Below are positions 32,604-41,287 of a DNA stretch of 64,000 bases, in pieces (the stretch's first letter is position 1; each line of letters begins with the position of its first letter). The DNA is from Planococcus shenhongbingii. GTDB lineage: Bacteria > Bacillota > Bacilli > Bacillales_A > Planococcaceae. A program made the position numbers and the translations under genes. The notes beneath the pieces were generated by a model. The model had not been told where the DNA came from and ran no database searches. It worked only from the letters and a program-made list of their open reading frames with translations. The stretch is taken from NCBI RefSeq assembly GCF_030413635.1, contig NZ_CP129235.1, forward strand, positions 2,356,001 through 2,420,000, given 5' to 3'.

Positions 32604-32612
32604 TGATATAAT
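32604..32612 (+). promoter_or_regulatory. Extended -10 promoter of the CNNM gene
   Basis: TG-A-TATAAT; no good -35, as usual for extended -10 promoters. The leader is about 45 bases. Confidence 0.5.
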
Positions 32613-32642
32613 TAAGATACATTTTTTGAAAGCAGAGGTGAA

Positions 32643-32659
32643 CCCTCCAAACCGGGGGG
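32643..32659 (+). promoter_or_regulatory. Leader hairpin covering the ribosome site
   Basis: CCCTCC, five bases, GGGGGG. The right arm is the likely ribosome site of the TTG start at 32665, so the stem could limit translation. Confidence 0.4.
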
Positions 32660-32664
32660 ACCAA

Positions 32665-34002
32665 TTGGACAGTATACTCATATTGAATTTGTTTTTGGTA
32701 GTTTTGTTAATTGCTTTAACCGCTTTGTTTGTCGGATCTGAATTTTCCATTATCCGTGTGCGGACATCCCGCATCGATCAGTTGATTTCAGAAGGCAGTA
32801 AAAGCGCGATGAAGACGAAAAAGATTGCAGATCATCTCGATTACTATTTATCGGCATGCCAGCTTGGCATCACCGTAACAGCTCTAGGACTGGGGTGGCT
32901 CGGTGAACCAACTGTAGAGCGCCTGTTGCATCCGGTTTTCGAGAATTTTGGAATTGGAGATCCAACTGCCTCCATCCTTTCGTTTACCATCGCTTTTGTA
33001 GCCGTCACTTATTTCCATGTTGTACTGGGTGAATTGGCACCAAAAACGCTTGCCATTCAGTATGCCGAAAAAATGGCTTTGTTCTTTTCAGGCCCACTGA
33101 TTCTTTTCGGCAAAATCATGAATCCGTTTATCTGGTTGATGAACGGTTCTGCCCGCCTGCTGTTGCGTGCCTTCGGCATTGAACCGGCAGACCATGAACA
33201 GGCCCATTCAGAGGAAGAACTGAAAATCATTATGACTCAAAGTTATCAAAGCGGTGAAATCAATCAAACCGAACTAGCGTATATGCAGAACATCTTTTCA
33301 TTCGATGAACGCTGTGCAAAAGATATCATGATTCCCCGAACGCAGATGGAATCCATTTCACTTGAAATGACCCACGATGATTTGATGGAAATTGTGCGCG
33401 AACATGAATATACCCGTTATCCCGTTACAGAAAATGGGGATAAAGACAATATTTTGGGCTTTGTCAATGTAAAAGAAATGCTGACAAACTATACAATTAC
33501 CGAAGACATGAAAGAAAGCGTTGTTGTCCATGATATACCTTTCGTCATGGAAGCTGCTCCAATTCAAGACGTTTTAAGAACGATGCAAAAAGAGCGTGTC
33601 CATATGGCAATTGTCATTGATGAATACGGCGGAACTTCTGGCGTTATTACAATGGAAGACATTCTGGAAGAAATTGTTGGGGAAATCCGTGATGAATTTG
33701 ATGAAGACGAACCCGATGAGATCAAAGCTGTAGATATAAATAATTACCTAGTAAACGGACGAGTCTTATTGTCTGACCTTGAAGAACGTTTTGGCATTAC
33801 TTTTGAAGACAGTGAAGACATTGATACAATCGGCGGCTGGGTACAGCTGAAAAATATTGATATCCATGAAGGCGAAAAAGTTGAATTGCCGAATCACACG
33901 ATCACCGTAAAAGAAATGGAAAACCACCAGATCATAACGGTCTTGTTGAGCCGCAAAGAAACGATCGAGTCTGACAAAGAACCTGTCGAAATAACCGAAT
34001 AA
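32665..34002 (+). CDS. CNNM / UPF0053 family transporter with CBS pair (HlyC/CorC type)
   Basis: 445 residues. A DUF21 membrane domain with three to four spans (about 1-190: [45 protein letters not shown]) is followed by a CBS domain pair ([46 protein letters not shown]) and a CorC-HlyC end. Such proteins export or exchange Mg or other divalent ions. The start is the TTG next to the GGGGGG ribosome site. Confidence 0.9.
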   Translation: MDSILILNLFLVVLLIALTALFVGSEFSIIRVRTSRIDQLISEGSKSAMKTKKIADHLDYYLSACQLGITVTALGLGWLGEPTVERLLHPVFENFGIGDPTASILSFTIAFVAVTYFHVVLGELAPKTLAIQYAEKMALFFSGPLILFGKIMNPFIWLMNGSARLLLRAFGIEPADHEQAHSEEELKIIMTQSYQSGEINQTELAYMQNIFSFDERCAKDIMIPRTQMESISLEMTHDDLMEIVREHEYTRYPVTENGDKDNILGFVNVKEMLTNYTITEDMKESVVVHDIPFVMEAAPIQDVLRTMQKERVHMAIVIDEYGGTSGVITMEDILEEIVGEIRDEFDEDEPDEIKAVDINNYLVNGRVLLSDLEERFGITFEDSEDIDTIGGWVQLKNIDIHEGEKVELPNHTITVKEMENHQIITVLLSRKETIESDKEPVEITE

Positions 34003-34014
34003 GTTTACCTACAA

Positions 34015-34054
34015 AAAAACACCGCCTGCTCATCATCCGAGCAGGTGGTGTTTT
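34015..34054. terminator. Bidirectional terminator
   Basis: AAAACACCgCCTGCTC, loop, GAGCAGGtGGTGTTTT between the convergent CNNM and sulfurtransferase genes. Confidence 0.85.
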
Positions 34055-34062
34055 GCTGTCTG

Positions 34063-34995
34063 TCATTGTTTTTTACCGATCAAGGATTTCTCATATTCGA
34101 ATTTCTTCATCAGCATTTCCCCTGAAAAACCTTCTTCGATCAAGCGCGCCAAGATGTCTTTGGAATCGTCATCTGACGGGTCAGGCTGATCGTCCCGGTC
34201 AATCTCGACGACATTGTCTTCATTGCGGATCCAATCGGAAAAACTGCCGGTGTACAAGCGAAGCGACTCATGTCCCTTTTTTGCGAGCGCAGCATAAAGG
34301 CCGGCGGCTGAAACACCGCTGCCGCAATAAATAACAGCAGGCTCATTGTTTTGCAACACCGATGAAAAATCAGCATCATCGATAAATTGCTTATTTTTGA
34401 CCAGCTGCTCCAAATCAAAATTCCGGGCACCTGGAATTCTTCCCGCCACCGGATCAATAGGCTCTTCAATTCCCGCATAGCGTTTTGCAGAGCGGGCATC
34501 TACTAATACCCCAAGTTCTTCTCCGTTGATGACCTTTTTCACATACTCTTGATCGGCATAGATTGCATCGTTGAAGGTCAAATCAATCTTGCTTGGAGCA
34601 TAGCTTGTCGGTTCAGTTGAAACTTCAATGCCTTGTTTTTTCAATGCTTCAAATCCAATTTTGCTGATGTAGACCTCTTCAAATCCCGCGTACTTCAGCA
34701 GCCACCAGGCGCGGGCAGCATAAGCTGTGCCGCCTTGGTCATAAATGACAATTGTATCTTCATGGGTCAAACCGCTAGTGCGGATCAATTCGGCCAACTG
34801 TTCTTTGGAAGGCATGGGATGGCGGCCGGCGTTAGAAGCCATATCCGACAGGTCGTCATTCAAATCCCAAAAAACCGCGCCTTTTACATGTTCTTCGGCA
34901 TATAATTGCCGTCCACTTTCCGGATTGTGGAGCTCAAATCTCGCGTCAATCCATCTGTAATTCCCGGTGTCCGTCGTTTTAATGAAAACTGTCAT
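34063..34995 (-). CDS. Sulfurtransferase with two rhodanese domains
   Basis: 310 residues. The tandem rhodanese layout is inactive first (HPMPSKEQLAELIRTSGL, IVIYDQGG) and active second. The catalytic loop is YCGSGVSAAG; CGSGV-T/S-A is the 3-mercaptopyruvate sulfurtransferase signature. A C-terminal extension (about 265-310) is charged. It transfers sulfane sulfur from thiosulfate or mercaptopyruvate to cyanide or thiols. Start overlaps nothing and is three bases downstream of dynA. Confidence 0.9.
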   Translation of the reverse strand: MTVFIKTTDTGNYRWIDARFELHNPESGRQLYAEEHVKGAVFWDLNDDLSDMASNAGRHPMPSKEQLAELIRTSGLTHEDTIVIYDQGGTAYAARAWWLLKYAGFEEVYISKIGFEALKKQGIEVSTEPTSYAPSKIDLTFNDAIYADQEYVKKVINGEELGVLVDARSAKRYAGIEEPIDPVAGRIPGARNFDLEQLVKNKQFIDDADFSSVLQNNEPAVIYCGSGVSAAGLYAALAKKGHESLRLYTGSFSDWIRNEDNVVEIDRDDQPDPSDDDSKDILARLIEEGFSGEMLMKKFEYEKSLIGKKQ

Positions 34996-34998
34996 TGC

Positions 34999-37900
34999 TT
35001 ACACCCTTTCCGCTAACAAATTAGAAAACAACTCTTTCCACTTATCCAGTATTTCTTGCTGCTGCAGCAGTGTACGCTCTGACTCAATTTGATTGATCGC
35101 CTGCCTTAAAGTATGCTGGCGCAAGCCTTCCGCTTCCTGGTCGATCCAAGCGTCTGCCCATTCCCCGAGCTTCACTTTTTCTCTCTCTAAATATTTTACC
35201 GCATCAGGCTCCATTAAAGCCTGCAAAGCGTCACGCAGTTTTTCTTTTTCATTTTTCTCGAAAAAGCTTCGATTGTTTTTATAATACGTTTTTACAGATG
35301 AATAATCTTTATGGGCAAATGGCCGGTCCACTTCGACAGCCGCTGCTTCTTCCACTTCGTATGGCGTAAATGAAAAATCCGGGTTCATGTCTTTTAACTT
35401 GGCCGTGTCATCTTTGAAGCGGGCTGCAATTTTCTTTTCGATTAACTGGGCCAACCGGAAATTGGTGACACGCAGCTCTTGCTGGAAATCAAATGCGGTC
35501 ATTTCCGTCATTTCCTGCAATGCCGTATCCAAAGCTTGCTGAGCTGATTTGCCTGAGAACACGGAAGGGTTGAACGCTTCTTTGAAAAAATCATTGAAAC
35601 GGTAGAAAACCCGCTGATTCACGTAATACAAAAGTTCGTTCAATTCCTGCAGCGCTTCTTGCGATAAAATGCGTGCCGGTGAAGCACTGAACAAGATGCG
35701 CAGTTGCTGTTCGAGCCGTTTCAGCTCTTCAAGCCGCTCATCTTTGCGCAAAAGGTTTTTTTCGGTTTGGGCAATCAACCCTTGGAACCGGTCAATTGCT
35801 TTTTGCTCTTCTTCTGCCAATGACTGGACAGCCATTCCTTTTAACTCGTCTTTCAGAAAATGCTGGAACGCCGTTTCGAATTCCGGCATGCCCGACACTT
35901 CACGGTCACGCAAAGCCATTAAACTTGAAACCCCGTAAAGCCGCGGAAAACGAATGCCAAAACGAAGCAATTCATCCTGGACGTATTGAATGACTTCATT
36001 TTTTTCCTGTTCATTATTCGCTAAGTCTATCGCGTTGACGATAAAGAACATTTTGTCCATTTCAAACGCATCTTTAACCCGCCCCAGTTGAATCAGGAAT
36101 TCACGGTCTGCACGGGCAAACGCATGGTTATAATAAGTGATAAATAGAATGGCATCGGCATTTCGGATGTATTCAAAAGCGACATTCGTATGGCGCGCGT
36201 TGATGGAATCTGCTCCCGGAGTATCGACAAGCGTCACGCCGCTGCGCGTCAAATCACAGTCATAATAAAAATCGATTTCATCGACAAAACAGCTTCGCTC
36301 TTCTTTGGCTACGTACAACCCGAACTCTTCCCGGTCTGTTCGAATGGTTTTGCCAAGTTCTCCTTTAAAGTTAGGATAGCCTTTGCGGAATGCTGTGATA
36401 AAGGATTTATGGACTTGCTGCTCCGTCGCTTCATTTACCGGCAAGTTAGCTGATTTATCGAACGCCTCTTCCAAGGAACTGACTGCAATGCCGAGAGCCT
36501 GGAAAGAATTCTGCACATCTTCCGTCATTTGCGACACTGTTTTCAGCCGGACATCCGCTGTTTCATGAGGATGGTCTTTTGAAATCGGGCGGATGCGGTT
36601 GATGGTTGCCGTCGTCGGATTCGGCGATACCGGAAGCACCGTTTCTCCCATTAAAGCATTTGAGAAAGACGATTTGCCAGCGCTGAAAGCTCCGAATAAC
36701 GCAATGGTAAATTCCTGATTTTGGAGTCTTCCTGCTTTCCGTTTCAAGTACTCCGCCGTTTCTGCAAATCCTTTGATCGAGCCGATGGTTTCGGCAGTCC
36801 GGCTTGCCCGTTCAACGACTGCCCCTTCATCCAACACTGAAAGAGAATGGCTTTCAGGCTGAGCTGCTTCTTCGTTTGGCAGTATAGTTTCTGTTTCCAG
36901 CATGGAAGGGTCAAATTTAACCATTTCCTCGATTTTCACTTGGAAGCTTTCTTGCCATTGCTGGACTTTTTCTTCTGCTGCCTGTTTTTGTTTAGGAAGC
37001 ATGGCTGAAAATGCCCTTTTCACTTTATCGATGCGTTCGTCCATTTCTTCTAAAGTTTTGATGGCCAGCACTTTTTGGTTTAATTGTTCGGCTTTCATAT
37101 CGATTTCCGTGCTCAAATCATCTGATAGCCCGTTGAATTGTTCTTCTTGCGCATTTTTCCAGGCTTCTGTTTCCCGGACAAACCATCTCTGCACCGCAGT
37201 TGAAATGCTGTTCGCAAAGTTCAGCACAGCGTCACCTGTGATGGAAGCACCTCGCGGAACCTGCTCTTCGACCAATGAAAACGGCACGTCAAAGACCAAG
37301 TCATCAATCGCAAGCGATTCTGAATCTGTTAAATGCCCTGCATCTTTTAATGAGGTTTTCATCAATTTCTTGAGGTGAGAAGTGATTTGTGATGCCACTA
37401 CTGATGACAATCTGTCTTGGACTTCCAATTTCCGCAATTCACGTTCTTCTTGTGTTTTCTTGGCGCTGAACAGCAGCCCGACTTTGAAGTTCGGCTGCAC
37501 CGATTCCAAATAATTGGTCAAGGCATTACGCAATTCATACGGCATGATGTTCGAGTTTTCCAAAAGCTGTTTGCGGCTTTTCTCGAAATTCAATTTCCAG
37601 TCTTCATAATCCATGACGGATAACCGGCGGGAAACCGAATCGCTTTCCTTTTTCAAGTCTTCCCGCATCTGCCATTCTTCTTCTGTAAGGACCGAGGAAA
37701 AAGCCTGGAGCCGTTCATTTTTTTCATCTTCTAAAAACTGAACATGCTCATCTTTTAATTGCTGCAAAGCAGATTCAGCAGCAATTCCAACATGGCCTTG
37801 CCAGCCTTCCATAACAGACGATACCAGAGCTTTTACTTGTTCAAAATCATTTCCAGGATAGGCAAAGTCCTTTAAGGAAGTGAAAAAGATTCCTTTCGGC

Positions 37901-38580
37901 ACAACGCCCCATGCTGCAAATGAGTCATGAACCGATTGGGTGAATTCTGTAAAAGTCAGTTCACTGCTTTGGTGTTTGTCGATTTGATTGACAATCAAGT
38001 ATAAATCCGTATATTTCTGCAGTTCTTTCGTGAAATTGAAGTTCAACTCGGACTGCACATGGTTGTAGTCCATGACATAAAACACCATGTCTGCGACATG
38101 AAGCGCCGATTCGGTTGACATCCGGTGGGCATCATCGGTGGAATCGACACCTGGTGTATCCATTACGGTAATGCCTTCAGGCAAGACGGAATCTTCATGT
38201 CCGATGTCAATCTGAGTGACTTCCCCGCTTTTGCAGAAGGCTTTCACTGCTTCAAAATCATAGTTCTCAGGAAAGTATACCGGTTTTTCGTTTTTCAGAT
38301 TGACGATGGCGAAATCGGCGTCGGCTTTGTGCACATTGACGATATTGGCACTGGTTGGAATCGGGCTAGACGGCAACAGCGTCTCTCCGGTCAGCGCATT
38401 GATCATCGATGATTTCCCCGATGAGAAATGACCGGCGAATCCGATGATGAAATTATTTTTCAAGATCTTTTTGGCAAATAATTCGGCTTTTGCCGCGCGC
38501 TCTGTGTCTTCATTTTCCTCGAATATATGATATAGTCTTGCCGTCTCAATTAAACCTTCTTTATGCTCTAGCACTGTCAT
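34999..38580 (-). CDS. dynA: Tandem dynamin-like protein DynA (YpbR)
   Basis: 1193 residues from the ATG at 38580 (AAGGAG upstream), exactly the length of B. subtilis DynA. It has two dynamin GTPase halves: P-loop GHFSSGKSSMINAL near 47 and GAFSAGKSSFSNAL near 635, with switch motifs DTPGVDS and DTPGADS and the G4 NQIDKHQ / NAIDLAN. Long helical stalk regions follow each. The protein tethers and remodels membranes under stress or phage attack. The sulfurtransferase gene is next. Confidence 0.95.
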   Translation of the reverse strand: MTVLEHKEGLIETARLYHIFEENEDTERAAKAELFAKKILKNNFIIGFAGHFSSGKSSMINALTGETLLPSSPIPTSANIVNVHKADADFAIVNLKNEKPVYFPENYDFEAVKAFCKSGEVTQIDIGHEDSVLPEGITVMDTPGVDSTDDAHRMSTESALHVADMVFYVMDYNHVQSELNFNFTKELQKYTDLYLIVNQIDKHQSSELTFTEFTQSVHDSFAAWGVVPKGIFFTSLKDFAYPGNDFEQVKALVSSVMEGWQGHVGIAAESALQQLKDEHVQFLEDEKNERLQAFSSVLTEEEWQMREDLKKESDSVSRRLSVMDYEDWKLNFEKSRKQLLENSNIMPYELRNALTNYLESVQPNFKVGLLFSAKKTQEERELRKLEVQDRLSSVVASQITSHLKKLMKTSLKDAGHLTDSESLAIDDLVFDVPFSLVEEQVPRGASITGDAVLNFANSISTAVQRWFVRETEAWKNAQEEQFNGLSDDLSTEIDMKAEQLNQKVLAIKTLEEMDERIDKVKRAFSAMLPKQKQAAEEKVQQWQESFQVKIEEMVKFDPSMLETETILPNEEAAQPESHSLSVLDEGAVVERASRTAETIGSIKGFAETAEYLKRKAGRLQNQEFTIALFGAFSAGKSSFSNALMGETVLPVSPNPTTATINRIRPISKDHPHETADVRLKTVSQMTEDVQNSFQALGIAVSSLEEAFDKSANLPVNEATEQQVHKSFITAFRKGYPNFKGELGKTIRTDREEFGLYVAKEERSCFVDEIDFYYDCDLTRSGVTLVDTPGADSINARHTNVAFEYIRNADAILFITYYNHAFARADREFLIQLGRVKDAFEMDKMFFIVNAIDLANNEQEKNEVIQYVQDELLRFGIRFPRLYGVSSLMALRDREVSGMPEFETAFQHFLKDELKGMAVQSLAEEEQKAIDRFQGLIAQTEKNLLRKDERLEELKRLEQQLRILFSASPARILSQEALQELNELLYYVNQRVFYRFNDFFKEAFNPSVFSGKSAQQALDTALQEMTEMTAFDFQQELRVTNFRLAQLIEKKIAARFKDDTAKLKDMNPDFSFTPYEVEEAAAVEVDRPFAHKDYSSVKTYYKNNRSFFEKNEKEKLRDALQALMEPDAVKYLEREKVKLGEWADAWIDQEAEGLRQHTLRQAINQIESERTLLQQQEILDKWKELFSNLLAERV

Positions 38581-38640
38581 GTTGCAAAACTCCTTCATCA
38601 AATACTGCTACTATCATATCATTTTTTGCACGTGAACGAA

Positions 38641-38671
38641 AAAAATCCTTTTCGTTTAAGAAAAGGATTTA
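38641..38671 (-). terminator. Terminator of the SDR gene
   Basis: AAATCCTTTTC, six-base loop, GAAAAGGATTTTTTT on the minus strand; 11-pair perfect stem. Confidence 0.85.
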
Positions 38672-38700
38672 ATCACAATCATGAGATTGATGTCCGGACC

Positions 38701-39459
38701 TTATGAAAAACCGTGAATGGTCATGCCACCGTCCACAAACAAGGTTTGGCCGGTTATGTAGCTCGCTGCCTCTGAAGCCAGGAATACCACAGGAGTTGCT
38801 ACTTCAGGCAATTCCCCAACCCGTTTCATCGGCGTCACTGCAAGAATCGAATCCAAATAATCCTGATCGCTTAATAACTTCTCCGTTAACGGCGTTTTAA
38901 AATACCAAGGCCCAATCGCATTGACCCGGATATTTTGAGGCCCCCATTCCATAGCCATCACTTTGGTCATTTGAATGATGGCCGCTTTTGAAGCTGCATA
39001 AACAACGCCCGTTTTCAGCGCACGCTCCCCGCCTACAGAACTGATGTTGATGATGGAACCGCCCCCTTTCATTTTCTTAACGGCTTCCTGCGAGAACATA
39101 AAAACGCTATGGGCATTGGTATCCATGATCTTATGCCATTCATCGTCGCTTGCATCTGCCAAGGATGAGCGGATGTTCATGCCTGCATTATTGACGAGGA
39201 CATCAATGGCGCCGAATTGTTCAATTGTCTTTTCCACGGCGTTTTGAATTTGTTCCCGTACTGTTATATCTGCAACGATATAAGCCGTCCGGCCGTTGCC
39301 GATTTCTTTTTGCACCGCCACGAGATCCGATTCTGTGCGTGCGACCAGCATCAAATTTGCTCCCGCTTCCGCCACCGCTAATGCAATCGCCTTGCCGATC
39401 CCTTTACCAGCACCGGTCACGATAGCCGTTTTGCCTTCTAAACTAAATGACTTCAACAT
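38701..39459 (-). CDS. SDR family oxidoreductase
   Basis: 252 residues from the ATG at 39459, preceded by GAGGAGGGG. Classical [11 protein letters not shown] (cofactor), NNAGMN, Ser in [13 protein letters not shown] (Tyr/Lys) and [10 protein letters not shown]. FabG- or gluconate-5-dehydrogenase-like; the substrate is unknown. The frame continues upstream through the 21-bp repeat array (MPN heptads), but the good ribosome site argues that translation begins at [14 protein letters not shown]. Confidence 0.85.
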   Translation of the reverse strand: MLKSFSLEGKTAIVTGAGKGIGKAIALAVAEAGANLMLVARTESDLVAVQKEIGNGRTAYIVADITVREQIQNAVEKTIEQFGAIDVLVNNAGMNIRSSLADASDDEWHKIMDTNAHSVFMFSQEAVKKMKGGGSIINISSVGGERALKTGVVYAASKAAIIQMTKVMAMEWGPQNIRVNAIGPWYFKTPLTEKLLSDQDYLDSILAVTPMKRVGELPEVATPVVFLASEAASYITGQTLFVDGGMTIHGFS

Positions 39460-39553
39460 GGAAAATCCCCTCCTCTCTTTATTATAATCAAAATTGTTAA
39501 TAAATTGGCGTGAAATTGAATAATGGTTATCCATTTGCCTCGCTTTGAGCCGG

Positions 39554-39658
39554 TTGGACATAAACGATGCTGAGTTGGGCATATATTGAGTGAAGTTGGG
39601 CATAAAGCAATCACACTTGGGCATAACACTATTGAAATTTGGCATAACCTTGCCACGC
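39554..39658. repeat. Five-unit 21-bp tandem array upstream of the SDR gene
   Basis: TTGG(G/A)CATAA-like cores start at 39554, 39575, 39596, 39617 and 39638, an exact 21-bp period. Cores are conserved (TTGGGCAT) and the spacers differ. Twenty-one base pairs is two turns of DNA, so all cores lie on the same face. The array is about 100 bases upstream of the SDR ATG. Confidence 0.75.
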
Positions 39659-39687
39659 ATCCAATTTCTTATAAATAGACAATAAAA

Positions 39688-39724
39688 AAACGGCTTTAAA
39701 AGCATGCCGCTTTTAAAGCCGTTC
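39688..39724 (-). terminator. Terminator of ypwA
   Basis: AACGGCTTTAAAAGC, short loop, GCTTTTAAAGCCGTT followed by T on the minus strand; 15-pair stem. Confidence 0.9.
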
Positions 39725-39729
39725 GGTGT

Positions 39730-41232
39730 TTAATTCAGCTGATAAATTTTCGTATACTTCTGCTCCAGGTAGCTGGCCAGATGCTCCGCATTCAAGCCTT
39801 CTCCGGTTGCATCCTGCAAAATTTCGAGCGGTTTCTTAACAGCTCCGTGCTTGTGGATATTTTCAGTCAGCCATTCACGGATCGGTGTAACATCGCCTTG
39901 CTCCAGCAACTCATCATAATCCGGTAAATCCTTTAGCATGGCGTTTTTGAATTGCGCCGCATAAATATAGCCGAGTGCATACGAAGGGAAATAACCGAAA
40001 CTTGCGCCTGCCCAGTGAACGTCCTGCAAAACGCCTTCCGCATCATTCGACGGGCGGATCCCCAAATACTCTTCGTATTTATCGTTCCACAGCCGCGGCA
40101 GATCTTTAACTTCCAAGTCTCCATTAAACAGCCCTTTTTCCAGCTCATAGCGGATCATAATATGAAGTGCATACGTCAGTTCATCCGCTTCGATGCGAAT
40201 CAGCGATGGCTTCGATTCATTAATGGCGCGCCAGTAATCGGCAACTTCAATGCCCTTGAACTGCTCCGGTGCGTATTGTTTTAAAAGCTCAAAATTTTTG
40301 TTCCAGAACTTATCGTTGCGTCCGACAAAGTTCTCGAAAAACAGCGATTGGGATTCATGAATGCCCATTGAAGCACCGGTTTCCACCGGCAGCCCAGACA
40401 ATTCTTCACCGAGGTTCTGTTCGTATAAAGCATGCCCGCATTCATGGATCGTACCAAATACGGCGGTGCGGAAATCTTTTTCATCGTATTTCGTCGTCAC
40501 CCGGATATCTTTCCGGTTGATATTGGTCATGAACGGATGAACCGTTTCATCAAGTCGGCCGGCTTCGAAATCATAGCCTAATTGGCCAAGGATTTCATAG
40601 CTGAAATCCCGCTGTGCTTCTTTCGGAAAATGGCCGAAAAGAAAACCGGTTTGGGGCTTGTGTTCGGAATCGGCAATTTTTTGGACAAGCGCAATAATGC
40701 GTTCACGCAGTTCACCAAAAACTTTGTCCAGGATTTCCGTCGTCATGCCTGGTTCGTATTGATCAAGCAATGTGTTATAAGCGCTGCCGTTTTTCTCGCC
40801 CCAATAACCGATCATTTTTTTCGTGGTCGCAACCAACTTCTCCAAGTAAGGCTCAAACATGGAAAAATCTCCGGCAGCTTTTGCATCTTCCCATACAGAT
40901 TCCGCTTTGGACTGCAAAACAACAAATTCCCTGTACTCTTCAGGCGGAATCTTTTTGCTTAAGTCATACTCTTTTCGTGATTCTTCCACGGAACGGCGCA
41001 TCACGGGAACTAACCCATCTTTTTCCGCTTCCAATGCAGAAAGCAGTTCGCCGAAAGCGTCTGAAGTCGACAGCGCAAATAATTCAGACGATAAAGTTCC
41101 GATTGTCTCTGAACGCAGATCGACGCCTTTTTTCGGTGCGCCAGTACGAAGATCCCAATACAATAACGCAAGGGCTTCCTGATAAGCACGCATTTTTCCC
41201 GCATGTTCCACAAATTGTTGTTCGAGCGTCAT
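39730..41232 (-). CDS. ypwA: Metallocarboxypeptidase, M32 family (YpwA)
   Basis: 500 residues. The zinc site HEXXH is FGTIHECGHALYEQ (near 264) and the third ligand is the Glu in GIHESQSLFFENFVGR. The N-terminal (KMRAYQEALALLYWD) and C-terminal (HWAGASFGYFPSYALGYIYAAQF) segments match family M32, whose members remove C-terminal residues other than Pro. Cytosolic. The start is 55 bases from ypvA. Confidence 0.9.
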   Translation of the reverse strand: MTLEQQFVEHAGKMRAYQEALALLYWDLRTGAPKKGVDLRSETIGTLSSELFALSTSDAFGELLSALEAEKDGLVPVMRRSVEESRKEYDLSKKIPPEEYREFVVLQSKAESVWEDAKAAGDFSMFEPYLEKLVATTKKMIGYWGEKNGSAYNTLLDQYEPGMTTEILDKVFGELRERIIALVQKIADSEHKPQTGFLFGHFPKEAQRDFSYEILGQLGYDFEAGRLDETVHPFMTNINRKDIRVTTKYDEKDFRTAVFGTIHECGHALYEQNLGEELSGLPVETGASMGIHESQSLFFENFVGRNDKFWNKNFELLKQYAPEQFKGIEVADYWRAINESKPSLIRIEADELTYALHIMIRYELEKGLFNGDLEVKDLPRLWNDKYEEYLGIRPSNDAEGVLQDVHWAGASFGYFPSYALGYIYAAQFKNAMLKDLPDYDELLEQGDVTPIREWLTENIHKHGAVKKPLEILQDATGEGLNAEHLASYLEQKYTKIYQLN

Positions 41233-41287
41233 CTAAATCCCTCCAAAACAGACTTTAAGCCCATTGTAACACAAGACTTTAGAAGGA

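Noticed and set aside
39554..39658. CRISPR array
   Set aside because: Period is 21 with about 8-base cores and no cas genes; spacers are too short.
38701..39705. Longer start for the SDR gene through the MPN heptads
   Set aside because: The ATG at 39459 has a strong ribosome site and matches the SDR family start; the extension is repeat sequence.
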